Made by a program: the position numbers and the translations under genes
In this document: piece by piece, positions 24,515 to 31,536 of the stretch
Position numbering within the stretch: position 1 is the first letter of the stretch
Layout of the letters: every line of letters begins with the position of its first letter
Notes under the pieces: model-generated
The model's input: the letters and a program-made list of their open reading frames with translations, nothing else
What the model was told of the DNA's origin: nothing
Database searches by the model: none
Source: Candidatus Poribacteria bacterium
Lineage (GTDB): Bacteria; Poribacteria; WGA-4E; WGA-3G
Length of the DNA stretch: 35,432 nucleotides
Direction: 5' to 3'
Assembly (NCBI GenBank): GCA_022823085.1
Contig: JAJDXV010000017.1
Coordinates: forward strand, 1-35,432

Positions 24515-27148
24515 ATGCCAAAACCGAAGTACGTCTACTTCTTTGGAGGTGGTGAAAGCGATGGCGATGCCACCATGCGCACCCTGCTTGGCGGTAAAGG
24601 GGCAAATCTCGCAGAGATGAGCAATCTCGGCGTACCCGTCCCGCCAGGATTCACTATCTCCACTGAGGTCTGTAAATTATACTACGAAAACGACAAGCAA
24701 TATCCCGCCGGACTTGACGAACAGATCGACGAAAATTTAGGGAAATTAGAAGCCGCACTCGGCGCGAAATTCGGCGATACCGAAAATCCACTCTTACTCT
24801 CTGTCCGTTCCGGTGCCGCCGTCTCAATGCCCGGTATGATGGACACTATTCTCAACCTCGGATTGAATGATAACGCCATCAAAGGACTTATCGCCAGATC
24901 CGGAAACGAACGTTTCGCGTACGATTCATACCGACGCTTCGTCCAGATGTTCGGGAATGTTGTACTCAATGTCGATCACGATGAGTTTGAGCATCTACTT
25001 GAGGAAAAGAAAAAGGCGAAAGGTGTCGAATTAGATACCGAATTAGAAGCCGATGATTTAGAAGCACTCGTTAACGAATTTAAAAACGCCGTCAAGCAGC
25101 GTACAGGAAACGATTTTCCTGATAACCCACGTCAACAATTAGACATGGCACGCGATGCCGTTTTTGAATCCTCCGGGAACCCGCGCGCGATTACCTATCG
25201 TCGGCTCAACGATATTTCCGAAGAAATGGGACGCACCGCTGTCAACGTCCAAGCAATGGTCTTCGGAAATATGGGCGGTACCTCCGGATCCGGAGTCGCC
25301 TTCACGCGTAACCCATCAACCGGCGCGAACCAATTCTATGGCGAATTCCTCATCAACGCTCAGGGAGAAGACGTGGTCGCTGGCATCCGCACCCCTCTCC
25401 CCGTCATCGAATTGAGAAATATCTTGCCCGATGTGTATGATGACTTGGTCAAAATCGGTTCAAACCTTGAGACCCACTATCGCGATATGCAGGATGTCGA
25501 ATTCACCATACAAGACGGCACGCTCTACATGCTCCAGACGCGTAACGGAAAACGGACAGGACAAGCCGCTGTCCGCATCGCTGTTGAGATGGTCGAAGAG
25601 GGATTAATCGATAAAGAGACCGCTTTGACGCGTGTACCCGCAAACGACTTGGATCAGTTACTGCATCCGAGCGTTGACCCGGATGCCCAGGTCGAAGTTA
25701 TCGCGCAAGGGCTGCCTGCTTCCCCAGGTGCCGCTGTCGGTAAAGTCGTCTTTACTGCGCTCCATGCTGAAGAACTCGCAGCCGCCGGCGAAAAAGTCAT
25801 CCTCGTCCGTACGGAGACATCCCCAGAAGACATCGGCGGAATGGATGCCGCAGAGGGGATCCTCACCGCACGCGGCGGTATGACGAGCCACGCCGCTGTC
25901 GTCGCACGTGGCATGGGAAAATGCTGTGTCGCCGGATGCTCCGCACTCTTTATCAATGAAGAGGCTCTCGAATTTTACGCTGAAGGGAAACGCTACACCG
26001 AAGGCGATTTTATTACGCTCAACGGCTCTACAGGCGATGTCCTTGACGGGCAAGTCTCACTCATCCAACCCGAACTCAGTGGACAATTCGGAACGCTCAT
26101 GGCGTGGGCAGACGAAGTCCGATCGTTAAACATACGCACAAATGCCGATACGCCCGACGATGCCAAAAACGCACGGCAATTCGGTGCTGAAGGCATCGGA
26201 CTCTGTCGAACCGAGCACATGTTCTTCGGCACAGGCATCGACGCGGTCCGAGAAATGATCCTCGCCGATGAAACGGCAGAACGCGAAGCAGCACTGACAA
26301 AACTGCTACCGCATCAACGTTCAGACTTCATCCGAATCTTCGAGGCGATGGCGGGCTATCCTGTCACAATCCGTACCCTCGATCCACCGCTTCACGAATT
26401 CTTACCGAAAAACGAAGCAGAAATCCGTGAACTCGCAGAACGGATCGGGGTCGAAACGCAGAAACTCTCTGAACGGGTCGAAGAACTACACGAATTCAAT
26501 CCGATGCTCGGACACCGCGGCTGCAGACTCGGCATCGTCTATCCAGAGATAACCGAGATGCAAGCGCGCGCAATCTTTGAAGCCGCCGTCGATGTCGCTA
26601 AACGCGGGATCAACGTGCTACCAGAGATTATGATTCCGCTCGTCGGACATATCAACGAGTTCTCACTGCAACGCAAAGTCGTCGTTGACACCGCCGAGAC
26701 AGTTTTCAAGGAAACGAATACACGCATCGAATATCTTGTCGGAACGATGATTGAGCTGCCCCGTGCAGCACTCACCGCCGATAAAATCGCCGCTGAAGCC
26801 GAATTCTTCTCCTACGGCACCAACGACCTCACGCAGACAACGTTCGGAATGAGCCGTGACGATGCCGCGAAATTCCTTGACGACTACGTGAGAAACGGCG
26901 TACTTGAATACGATCCGTTCCAGATACTTGACCAAGAAGGTGTCGGCAGTCTATTACAGATCGGTTCTGAAAAAGGGCGATCGGCGCGCCCCGATCTGAA
27001 AGTCGGGATCTGTGGTGAACACGGTGGCGAACCGAATTCCGTGAAATTCTGCTACGGATTAGGGTTCAACTACGTCTCATGTTCCCCGTTCCGTGTCCCG
27101 ATCGCGCGGCTCGCCGCAGCACAGGCTGTGATTGAGGCAGAGGATTAA
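24515..27148 (+). CDS. ppdK: Pyruvate, phosphate dikinase
   Basis: An 877-residue PPDK. ATG 24515 follows a full AGGAGG (the codon before it is a TTG). The N-terminal ATP-grasp domain starts FFGGGESDGDATMRTLLGGKGANLAEM, the central phosphohistidine domain has GGMTSHAAVVARGMGK with the catalytic His, and the C-terminal PEP/pyruvate barrel carries LGHRGCRLG and GTNDLTQTTFGMSRDD. It interconverts pyruvate, ATP and phosphate with PEP, AMP and pyrophosphate. Its position 15 bases behind pafA suggests co-transcription; a functional link to pupylation is unproven. A GC-rich hairpin follows at 27169-27197. Confidence 0.97.
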   Translation: MPKPKYVYFFGGGESDGDATMRTLLGGKGANLAEMSNLGVPVPPGFTISTEVCKLYYENDKQYPAGLDEQIDENLGKLEAALGAKFGDTENPLLLSVRSGAAVSMPGMMDTILNLGLNDNAIKGLIARSGNERFAYDSYRRFVQMFGNVVLNVDHDEFEHLLEEKKKAKGVELDTELEADDLEALVNEFKNAVKQRTGNDFPDNPRQQLDMARDAVFESSGNPRAITYRRLNDISEEMGRTAVNVQAMVFGNMGGTSGSGVAFTRNPSTGANQFYGEFLINAQGEDVVAGIRTPLPVIELRNILPDVYDDLVKIGSNLETHYRDMQDVEFTIQDGTLYMLQTRNGKRTGQAAVRIAVEMVEEGLIDKETALTRVPANDLDQLLHPSVDPDAQVEVIAQGLPASPGAAVGKVVFTALHAEELAAAGEKVILVRTETSPEDIGGMDAAEGILTARGGMTSHAAVVARGMGKCCVAGCSALFINEEALEFYAEGKRYTEGDFITLNGSTGDVLDGQVSLIQPELSGQFGTLMAWADEVRSLNIRTNADTPDDAKNARQFGAEGIGLCRTEHMFFGTGIDAVREMILADETAEREAALTKLLPHQRSDFIRIFEAMAGYPVTIRTLDPPLHEFLPKNEAEIRELAERIGVETQKLSERVEELHEFNPMLGHRGCRLGIVYPEITEMQARAIFEAAVDVAKRGINVLPEIMIPLVGHINEFSLQRKVVVDTAETVFKETNTRIEYLVGTMIELPRAALTADKIAAEAEFFSYGTNDLTQTTFGMSRDDAAKFLDDYVRNGVLEYDPFQILDQEGVGSLLQIGSEKGRSARPDLKVGICGEHGGEPNSVKFCYGLGFNYVSCSPFRVPIARLAAAQAVIEAED

Positions 27149-27168
27149 TCTGGTCCTATGCAACCGCT

Positions 27169-27197
27169 TGCAGGCGGGGTTTGAAACTCCGCCTGCA
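27169..27197 (+). terminator. Hairpin after ppdK
   Basis: TGCAGGCGG (27169-27177) and CCGCCTGCA (27189-27197) pair perfectly; the loop itself contains GTTT/AAAC, extending the stem. There is no U-tract, so it may be a processing or stabilising hairpin rather than a true terminator. Confidence 0.45.
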
Positions 27198-27240
27198 GTA
27201 CCTAAGTTGAGACAACCCGTTATTCTTGGAGGCATCACTA

Positions 27241-27543
27241 ATGAAATGGATGAGAAACCGAGAATTACCATCATGGGCTTATCTTTTAGGCGGTTTGTTG
27301 CTTGCTACTGGATCCTGGATAAACGTTCTCACTAAAAATCTTTTACTCGGTACATTGCTGATGTGTATCGGTTCTTGGTTGATGCGTTGGTGGTTTGAAG
27401 TGCCAACAGATCACCCAAGATTTCAGAAAATATCAGAACGAAGATTTCGCTTTTTGCGTAATATGACATTAACGTGCAGTTGGGGAATGCTTATCTTAAC
27501 AGCTGCCGCTGTTTGTCTTTCTGTTTTCGGCGTGATACCATAG
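27241..27543 (+). CDS. Small membrane protein, unknown function
   Basis: A 100-residue protein from ATG 27241 with TTGGAGG upstream. Three hydrophobic segments are visible: about residues 12-28 (WAYLLGGLLLATGSWI), 34-50 (LLLGTLLMCIGSWLMRW) and 75-98 (MTLTCSWGMLILTAAAVCLSVFGV), separated by a basic loop (RRFRFLRN). It has no known motif. It is probably an inner-membrane protein with the central loop in the cytosol, by the positive-inside rule. Confidence 0.6.
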   Translation: MKWMRNRELPSWAYLLGGLLLATGSWINVLTKNLLLGTLLMCIGSWLMRWWFEVPTDHPRFQKISERRFRFLRNMTLTCSWGMLILTAAAVCLSVFGVIP

Positions 27544-27648
27544 TAAAAATAGACGTTCTAAGGACGATCCCTCCGTTTCGATCATTCAAATCGCGAATCG
27601 GGATTGAAAATTAATTCAAAAATCAAATTGCCAATCTGGTAACCTGAA

Positions 27649-27769
27649 TAGGACTTACGCATATCGCTCTTTTGTACCACAATCTGTTAGATTGTGACGC
27701 AAAAACGCTGTGTTTTCAGAAGAATTTCATCTAACAGAGCCACCTATAGCCAAAAGTGCGTAAGTCCTG
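27649..27769. mobile_element. MITE-like element, about 121 bp
   Basis: It has 12-bp perfect terminal inverted repeats (AGGACTTACGCA at 27650-27661, TGCGTAAGTCCT at 27757-27768) and a second, inner 10-bp inverted repeat (27683-27692 with 27729-27738). CTGAA flanks both sides (27644-27648, 27770-27774) and may be the target-site duplication. There is no coding capacity. The rest of 27544-27793 shows nothing else. Confidence 0.65.
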
Positions 27770-27793
27770 CTGAAATAGAGGATTGAGAATACA

Positions 27794-28240
27794 ATGCTAA
27801 TCGCAGATATAAACGAAATTGAAGGGCGCACCTATCCTGCCCGAAGACGTACCAAAAACCTTGTCGGCGGCGCATCCCCGATCCAGATAAATGAATTCTG
27901 CATGGGGTTCGTGGTCTTAGAACCCAAGGGCGGACAAGTACCGTGGCATAACCACGAACAAGAAGAGATCTACTTCATCGTTGAAGGTGAAGGCGAAATG
28001 TGTCTCGGTGAAGAACGCCAAGTGCTTTCCGCAGGTCAGACCGTCTTTATCCCGTCCTGGGTCTTCCATCAGTTGACGAACACGGGAGACACACCGATGC
28101 AGATGGTCTACTGCTACGGACCCGCAGGCGACGTCGCGCACTGGAAACAGGAACTCGCCGGTACGCTCCCGAAAGCCGGTGTCGAAGCTCCACCACTTCC
28201 AGAAGGCGCAGCCCCCCAATGCACTGAACCGGCGCAGTAA
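27794..28240 (+). CDS. Cupin-domain protein
   Basis: A 148-residue single-domain cupin. Motif 1 is PWHNHEQEEIYFIVEGEGEM (metal-binding His55, His57 and Glu61 in the G(X)5HXH(X)3,4E(X)6G pattern) and motif 2 is PSWVFHQLTNTGD (His). It resembles sugar-phosphate isomerase-like or mannose-isomerase-like cupins that bind a divalent metal. It lies 25 bases upstream of a Gfo/Idh/MocA oxidoreductase, so the pair may act on the same sugar-like compound. The C-terminus is Pro/Ala-rich. Confidence 0.88.
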   Translation: MLIADINEIEGRTYPARRRTKNLVGGASPIQINEFCMGFVVLEPKGGQVPWHNHEQEEIYFIVEGEGEMCLGEERQVLSAGQTVFIPSWVFHQLTNTGDTPMQMVYCYGPAGDVAHWKQELAGTLPKAGVEAPPLPEGAAPQCTEPAQ

Positions 28241-28265
28241 ATATCCACTGACAAGAGGACTATCC

Positions 28266-29432
28266 ATGAATCAAACTCAAAAAACACATCGCATCGGTAT
28301 CATCATGAACGGTGTTACCGGCAGGATGGGAACCAACCAACACCTCATCCGTTCAATCCTATCCATCGCAGAAGAAGGCGGCATCCCTATCGGCGACGGC
28401 GAAGTTATCATGCCCGACCCATATCTCGTCGGGCGGAACCCCGCGAAACTCGAGAAACTCTCCGAAACCACCGGCGTTCAGAAATGGACCACAGACCTCG
28501 ACACCGCCCTCGCCGACGATAACTATAGCGTCTATTTCGACGCACAAGTCACATCACGTCGCGTCGCTGCTGTCGAAACAGCAATCGCCGCAGGAAAACA
28601 CATCTATTGCGAAAAACCGACCGCCACAACCACCGAGGACGCATACCGTCTCTACGAAAAAGCCGCGAAAGCCGGACTCAAAAACGGTGTCGTTCAGGAT
28701 AAACTCTGGCTACCCGGCATTCAGAAACTCAAACGTCTGATAGATGCCGACTTCTTCGGAAAGATTATCGCCGTCCGCGGCGAGTTCGGCTACTGGGTCT
28801 TCCAAGGCGATGCAATCCCTACCCAACGCCCGTCGTGGAACTACCGGACCGAAGACGGCGGCGGTATTATCCTCGATATGTTCAGCCACTGGCGATACGT
28901 CATAGACAACCTCTTCGGGGCGGTCAAAAGTGTCTCTTGTATCGCTGCCACGCATCTCCCGCAACGGTGGGACGAAGAAGGCAAACCGTACGCCTGTACC
29001 GCCGAAGACGCTGCTTATGCCACATTTGCGTTAGAGAACGGTATCATCGCACACTTCAACTCGTCTTGGGCAGTCAGAGTCCGACGTGATGACCTCCTAA
29101 CAATACAAGTGGACGGCTTGAACGGTTCCGCCGTTACCGGTCTGCGGGATTGTTGGATTCAACCCCTCTCAGGCACACCCCGTCCGGTCTGGAACCCTGA
29201 CATCGAACAACCGATCAAATTCTTCGATGGATGGCTCAAAGTACCGGAACAGGAGACTTATGAGAACGCATTCAGAGCACAGTGGGAGTCATTCCTCCGC
29301 CACGTCGTCGCCGACGAACCGTTCCCGTGGACGCTCCTCGCAGGCGCGAAAGGCGTACAACTCGCAGATAAAGGCATGGAATCGTGGCAGACCCGCAAAT
29401 GGGTAGAATTGCCAGAATTAGCAGCATTGTAA
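28266..29432 (+). CDS. Gfo/Idh/MocA-family oxidoreductase
   Basis: A 388-residue protein from ATG 28266 (GAGGAC upstream; a longer frame would overlap the cupin gene). Its Rossmann start is unusual, IGIIMNGVTGRMGTNQHL, more like a dihydrodipicolinate-reductase-type GxTGRMG loop. EKP (CEKPTAT) lies near residue 120, and DGGGIILDMFSHWRYVI supplies the catalytic-region DxxxH. It probably acts with the cupin upstream in sugar or polyol metabolism; the substrate is unknown. Confidence 0.88.
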   Translation: MNQTQKTHRIGIIMNGVTGRMGTNQHLIRSILSIAEEGGIPIGDGEVIMPDPYLVGRNPAKLEKLSETTGVQKWTTDLDTALADDNYSVYFDAQVTSRRVAAVETAIAAGKHIYCEKPTATTTEDAYRLYEKAAKAGLKNGVVQDKLWLPGIQKLKRLIDADFFGKIIAVRGEFGYWVFQGDAIPTQRPSWNYRTEDGGGIILDMFSHWRYVIDNLFGAVKSVSCIAATHLPQRWDEEGKPYACTAEDAAYATFALENGIIAHFNSSWAVRVRRDDLLTIQVDGLNGSAVTGLRDCWIQPLSGTPRPVWNPDIEQPIKFFDGWLKVPEQETYENAFRAQWESFLRHVVADEPFPWTLLAGAKGVQLADKGMESWQTRKWVELPELAAL

Positions 29433-29450
29433 CCTTTTTCAAGAAAATAT

Positions 29451-29479
29451 TTGACAAAATTTACGTTTTGCCGTATAAT
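29451..29479 (+). promoter_or_regulatory. Consensus promoter of the Cys-rich peptide gene
   Basis: TTGACA (29451-29456), 17 bases, TATAAT (29474-29479): a perfect match, 84 bases before the peptide ATG. Confidence 0.88.
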
Positions 29480-29563
29480 AATTATTATTGATTAGAATAC
29501 GTAGCGTGAACAATACGATACGCGCATGTTTTTGAAACCATAGCCGAATATGAGGGAATAAGC

Positions 29564-29737
29564 ATGCTAATCGCACCTATCAATTTTAACATTGCCAAAA
29601 CGCTCCTTACCGACCCTCAAAGTGAGAAGGTATGCGGTGATGCCGTTACCTGCTGTGACTTCACTTGTGCGTCCACAACCTGCTGTGCTAATTGTCAATT
29701 AACAGCGATTTACCCCCCCCCCCCTAACAAACGTTAA
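29564..29737 (+). CDS. Cysteine-rich 57-residue peptide (possible RiPP precursor)
   Basis: ATG 29564 follows GAGGGAAT and opens a 57-codon frame. Residues 1-22 (MLIAPINFNIAKTLLTDPQS, then EK) look like a leader: hydrophobic and polar alternation, an LLxDP element, no Cys. The C-terminal part holds seven Cys at 24, 30, 31, 35, 40, 41 and 44, rich in Thr/Ser/Ala, then a Tyr and four Pro. A consensus promoter and a tight terminator frame the gene, so it is a stand-alone small transcript. A ribosomal peptide natural-product precursor or a metallothionein-like metal binder are the two readings. No maturation enzyme of a known RiPP class (YcaO, LanM/LanB, radical SAM) is in the window. Confidence 0.6.
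   Translation: MLIAPINFNIAKTLLTDPQSEKVCGDAVTCCDFTCASTTCCANCQLTAIYPPPPNKR
29713..29724 (+). repeat. Homopolymeric tract of 12 C
   Basis: It lies in the peptide's Tyr-Pro codons. With 12 C the peptide ends PPPPNKR; with 13 it would end PPPP; with 11 it would read on about 30 codons through the terminator to a TAG near 29818. It is a candidate slippage site, or a base-calling error. Confidence 0.85.
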
Positions 29738-29764
29738 GTATAAAATCCACAAAGTTCTATGCAC

Positions 29765-29800
29765 AACCGCGTCGGCATTTGCTGCTGCCGCGGTTTTTTT
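29765..29800 (+). terminator. Intrinsic terminator of the Cys-rich peptide gene
   Basis: AACCG (29765-29769) plus CGGCA (29773-29777) pair with TGCCG (29786-29790) plus CGGTT (29791-29795), a 10-bp stem with a three-base bulge, followed by seven T. It begins 27 bases after the peptide stop. Confidence 0.8.
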
Positions 29801-30322
29801 CGTACCTGCGCGCGCTTAGTCGTCTGCAGGCTGTTTTTGTTGTGGTGGGTGTTTTTTGGGGTATCAATCTTGTACAACAAGTTTCACGAAGGTGCGAAAA
29901 CTGCCCTCGTTTAGATGAGAGAAAAATGCTGATACATAAGCGAATAAGTTTACACTTGTAGCATGGGCTGTTAGCTTGTGCCGTTGGGAAATACAACTTC
30001 GCAACTCACACCACGATATGAGTGTATAGGTAATTACGGAATCTACTATAAGACAGTATCCAGCTTGCAGGTCTCATTTTGAAGTGAGTGAGATTTGGGG
30101 TGGGGTACAAAGTCACCTCACGATGTGAGACCATTGAAATGTCAGTATTGTTTCTGACTTTTATATTTGAAGGAGGCTATCGCGGTTGTCCATCCGTTCT
30201 TTAAAACGATGCTAACCGCGATAACCTCACGCTTTACACGACCGAAGCAGTTGCTTGAACGGAGTACAGTAATACTTTCTGATCAAACACATCTTATATT
30301 TTCACACTTAAGGAGAATTAAC
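29801..30322. other. Non-coding stretch before the FGE-fold lipoprotein
   Basis: No convincing gene on either strand in these 522 bases. It contains short inverted repeats, including CTCAC-GAT-GTGAG near 30116-30128, GTCAG/CTGAC followed by TTTTAT near 30141-30161, and the stronger hairpin at 30178-30223. It may be old mobile-element debris plus the leader of the next gene. Confidence 0.4.
30178..30223. repeat. Ten-bp inverted repeat in the leader of the FGE-fold gene
   Basis: TATCGCGGTT (30178-30187) and AACCGCGATA (30214-30223) pair perfectly; the 26-base loop contains a smaller CGTT/AACG stem. An AAGGAGG at 30170-30176 lies at its 5' foot with no start codon next to it. The hairpin is 100 bases before the ATG at 30323. 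Confidence 0.6.
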
Positions 30323-31300
30323 ATGCGAAAATACGCGTATATAATCATTCTGACACTCATCACCAGCACAGTCATTTTCACCAGCTGCCAACGGATGGAA
30401 CAAATGATCACACCAGCGGGACCGGATACAGAAATGGTAGAACCACCGCCAGAGATGACAACAGCGGCACCCGCACCGGAAAGAATGGTCCTCATTCCCG
30501 CCGGCGAATTCGAGATGGGCAGCCCCGTCGGCGAATTCGAGATGGATAACCTTCAATTAGGGTGGACCCAACCCATCCATACCGTGTACGTAGACGCTTT
30601 CTACATGGACGCTCACGAAGTGACAAACTTAGAATACAAACGTTTCCTGTCAGCCAATCCAGAATGGCAGAAAGACAGGGTCTCAATTGAGGGCTACCTC
30701 GCGCATTGGGATGCTAATAACAGCTACCCTGAAGGGAAAGAAAACTATCCGGTCCGCTATGTACCTTGGCTTGCTGCAGTGGCATACGCCGAATGGATGG
30801 GAAAACGTCTGCCGACAGAGGCAGAATGGGAGAGAGCTGCACGCGGCGGACTCCCGAACGCACGGTTCCCGCTCGGCGATACCCCTTCCGATGGAGATGT
30901 TGAAAATGCAGAGAATCATCTTATGGCGGTACAGGAGGGAGACGGCTTGACCCCCGTAGAAAGTTATGCGCCCAACGGTTATGGGTTATACGATATGTCA
31001 GGTAATGTCTTCGAATTCTGTCTTGATGAGTTTGATCAACCCCCAGGAGCCGATCCACCGCCAGAAGCCTTCTATAGTATCTCACCGACTCACAATCCAT
31101 TGAATACTCGCCTTGAGAATAAAACAATAGCAGATTTAGAGAACTACTTGCCAGGAAGCGGGTATGACCACAGCATAGCTGGCAAAGTAGTTCGTGGCGA
31201 ACGAGTTTTTTCGCGAGGTTTCAGTCCACCCGGGCCCTTCCATGCTTGGCCCTGGCACAGCTTAATCGGTTTCCGTTGTGTGAAGGACGTAGAACCGTAA
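30323..31300 (+). CDS. Lipoprotein with FGE/SUMF1 (formylglycine-enzyme-like) fold
   Basis: A 325-residue protein from ATG 30323 with a good AAGGAG; an upstream TTG frame has no support. Residues 1-22 are a lipoprotein signal (ILTLITSTVIFTSC, lipid-anchored Cys22), then a Pro/Thr linker. The FGE-sulfatase domain starts ERMVLIPAGEFEMGSP and contains VYVDAFYMDAHEVTNLEYKRFL, GKRLPTEAEWERAARGG, NGYGLYDMSGNVFEF and the end SLIGFRCV. The usual RGGSW before the end is replaced by RGERV, and the two-Cys active site of true formylglycine enzymes is not evident, so it may bind rather than modify. GEFEM is repeated at residues about 57 and 67. It is envelope-located, between the Cys-rich peptide gene and the heme fusion protein. 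Confidence 0.85.
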   Translation: MRKYAYIIILTLITSTVIFTSCQRMEQMITPAGPDTEMVEPPPEMTTAAPAPERMVLIPAGEFEMGSPVGEFEMDNLQLGWTQPIHTVYVDAFYMDAHEVTNLEYKRFLSANPEWQKDRVSIEGYLAHWDANNSYPEGKENYPVRYVPWLAAVAYAEWMGKRLPTEAEWERAARGGLPNARFPLGDTPSDGDVENAENHLMAVQEGDGLTPVESYAPNGYGLYDMSGNVFEFCLDEFDQPPGADPPPEAFYSISPTHNPLNTRLENKTIADLENYLPGSGYDHSIAGKVVRGERVFSRGFSPPGPFHAWPWHSLIGFRCVKDVEP

Positions 31301-31319
31301 CATCTGCTAACGCCCTCTA

Positions 31320-31339
31320 TCCCTGCACTTCCACAGGGA
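31320..31339 (+). other. Small hairpin after the lipoprotein gene
   Basis: TCCCTG (31320-31325) and CAGGGA (31334-31339) form a 6-bp stem with an eight-base loop 19 bases after the stop. No U-tract; a weak 3'-end signal at most. Confidence 0.35.
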
Positions 31340-31353
31340 GATAGGTATCCATT

Positions 31354-31448
31354 TTGGCTCATGTCAAGGATAAGTGCTAACGGCAAATTTAACCCGCATG
31401 GTTATTAACTTTATGAAAGGCGTAGCATACACTTTTTACATGAGCCAA
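31354..31448. mobile_element. Short element with inverted ends (95 bp)
   Basis: TTGGCTCATGT (31354-31364) and ACATGAGCCAA (31438-31448) are perfect 11-bp inverted repeats. Similarity continues inward imperfectly (AAGTG..GCTA..GGC on the left against the complement of GCGTAGC..CACTT on the right). It has no coding capacity and no clear target duplication. Probably a MITE or IS remnant. Confidence 0.5.
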
Positions 31449-31536
31449 TCCTGTTAGTGAAAGCAGTTATCATGCAGATTAGATATCTTCATGGACGTAT
31501 AGACGCTACATCAGCCGTTTCAGGAGGTTATCAGAA

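Noticed and set aside
28179..28265. Upstream extension of the Gfo/Idh gene into the cupin gene
   Set aside because: The ATG at 28266 has a ribosome binding site and starts the Rossmann fold at the normal distance; the extension overlaps the cupin's coding tail.
29757..29996. Cys/Arg-rich minus-strand frame of 79 residues
   Set aside because: It runs through the terminator of the peptide gene and has no start signal or recognisable pattern.
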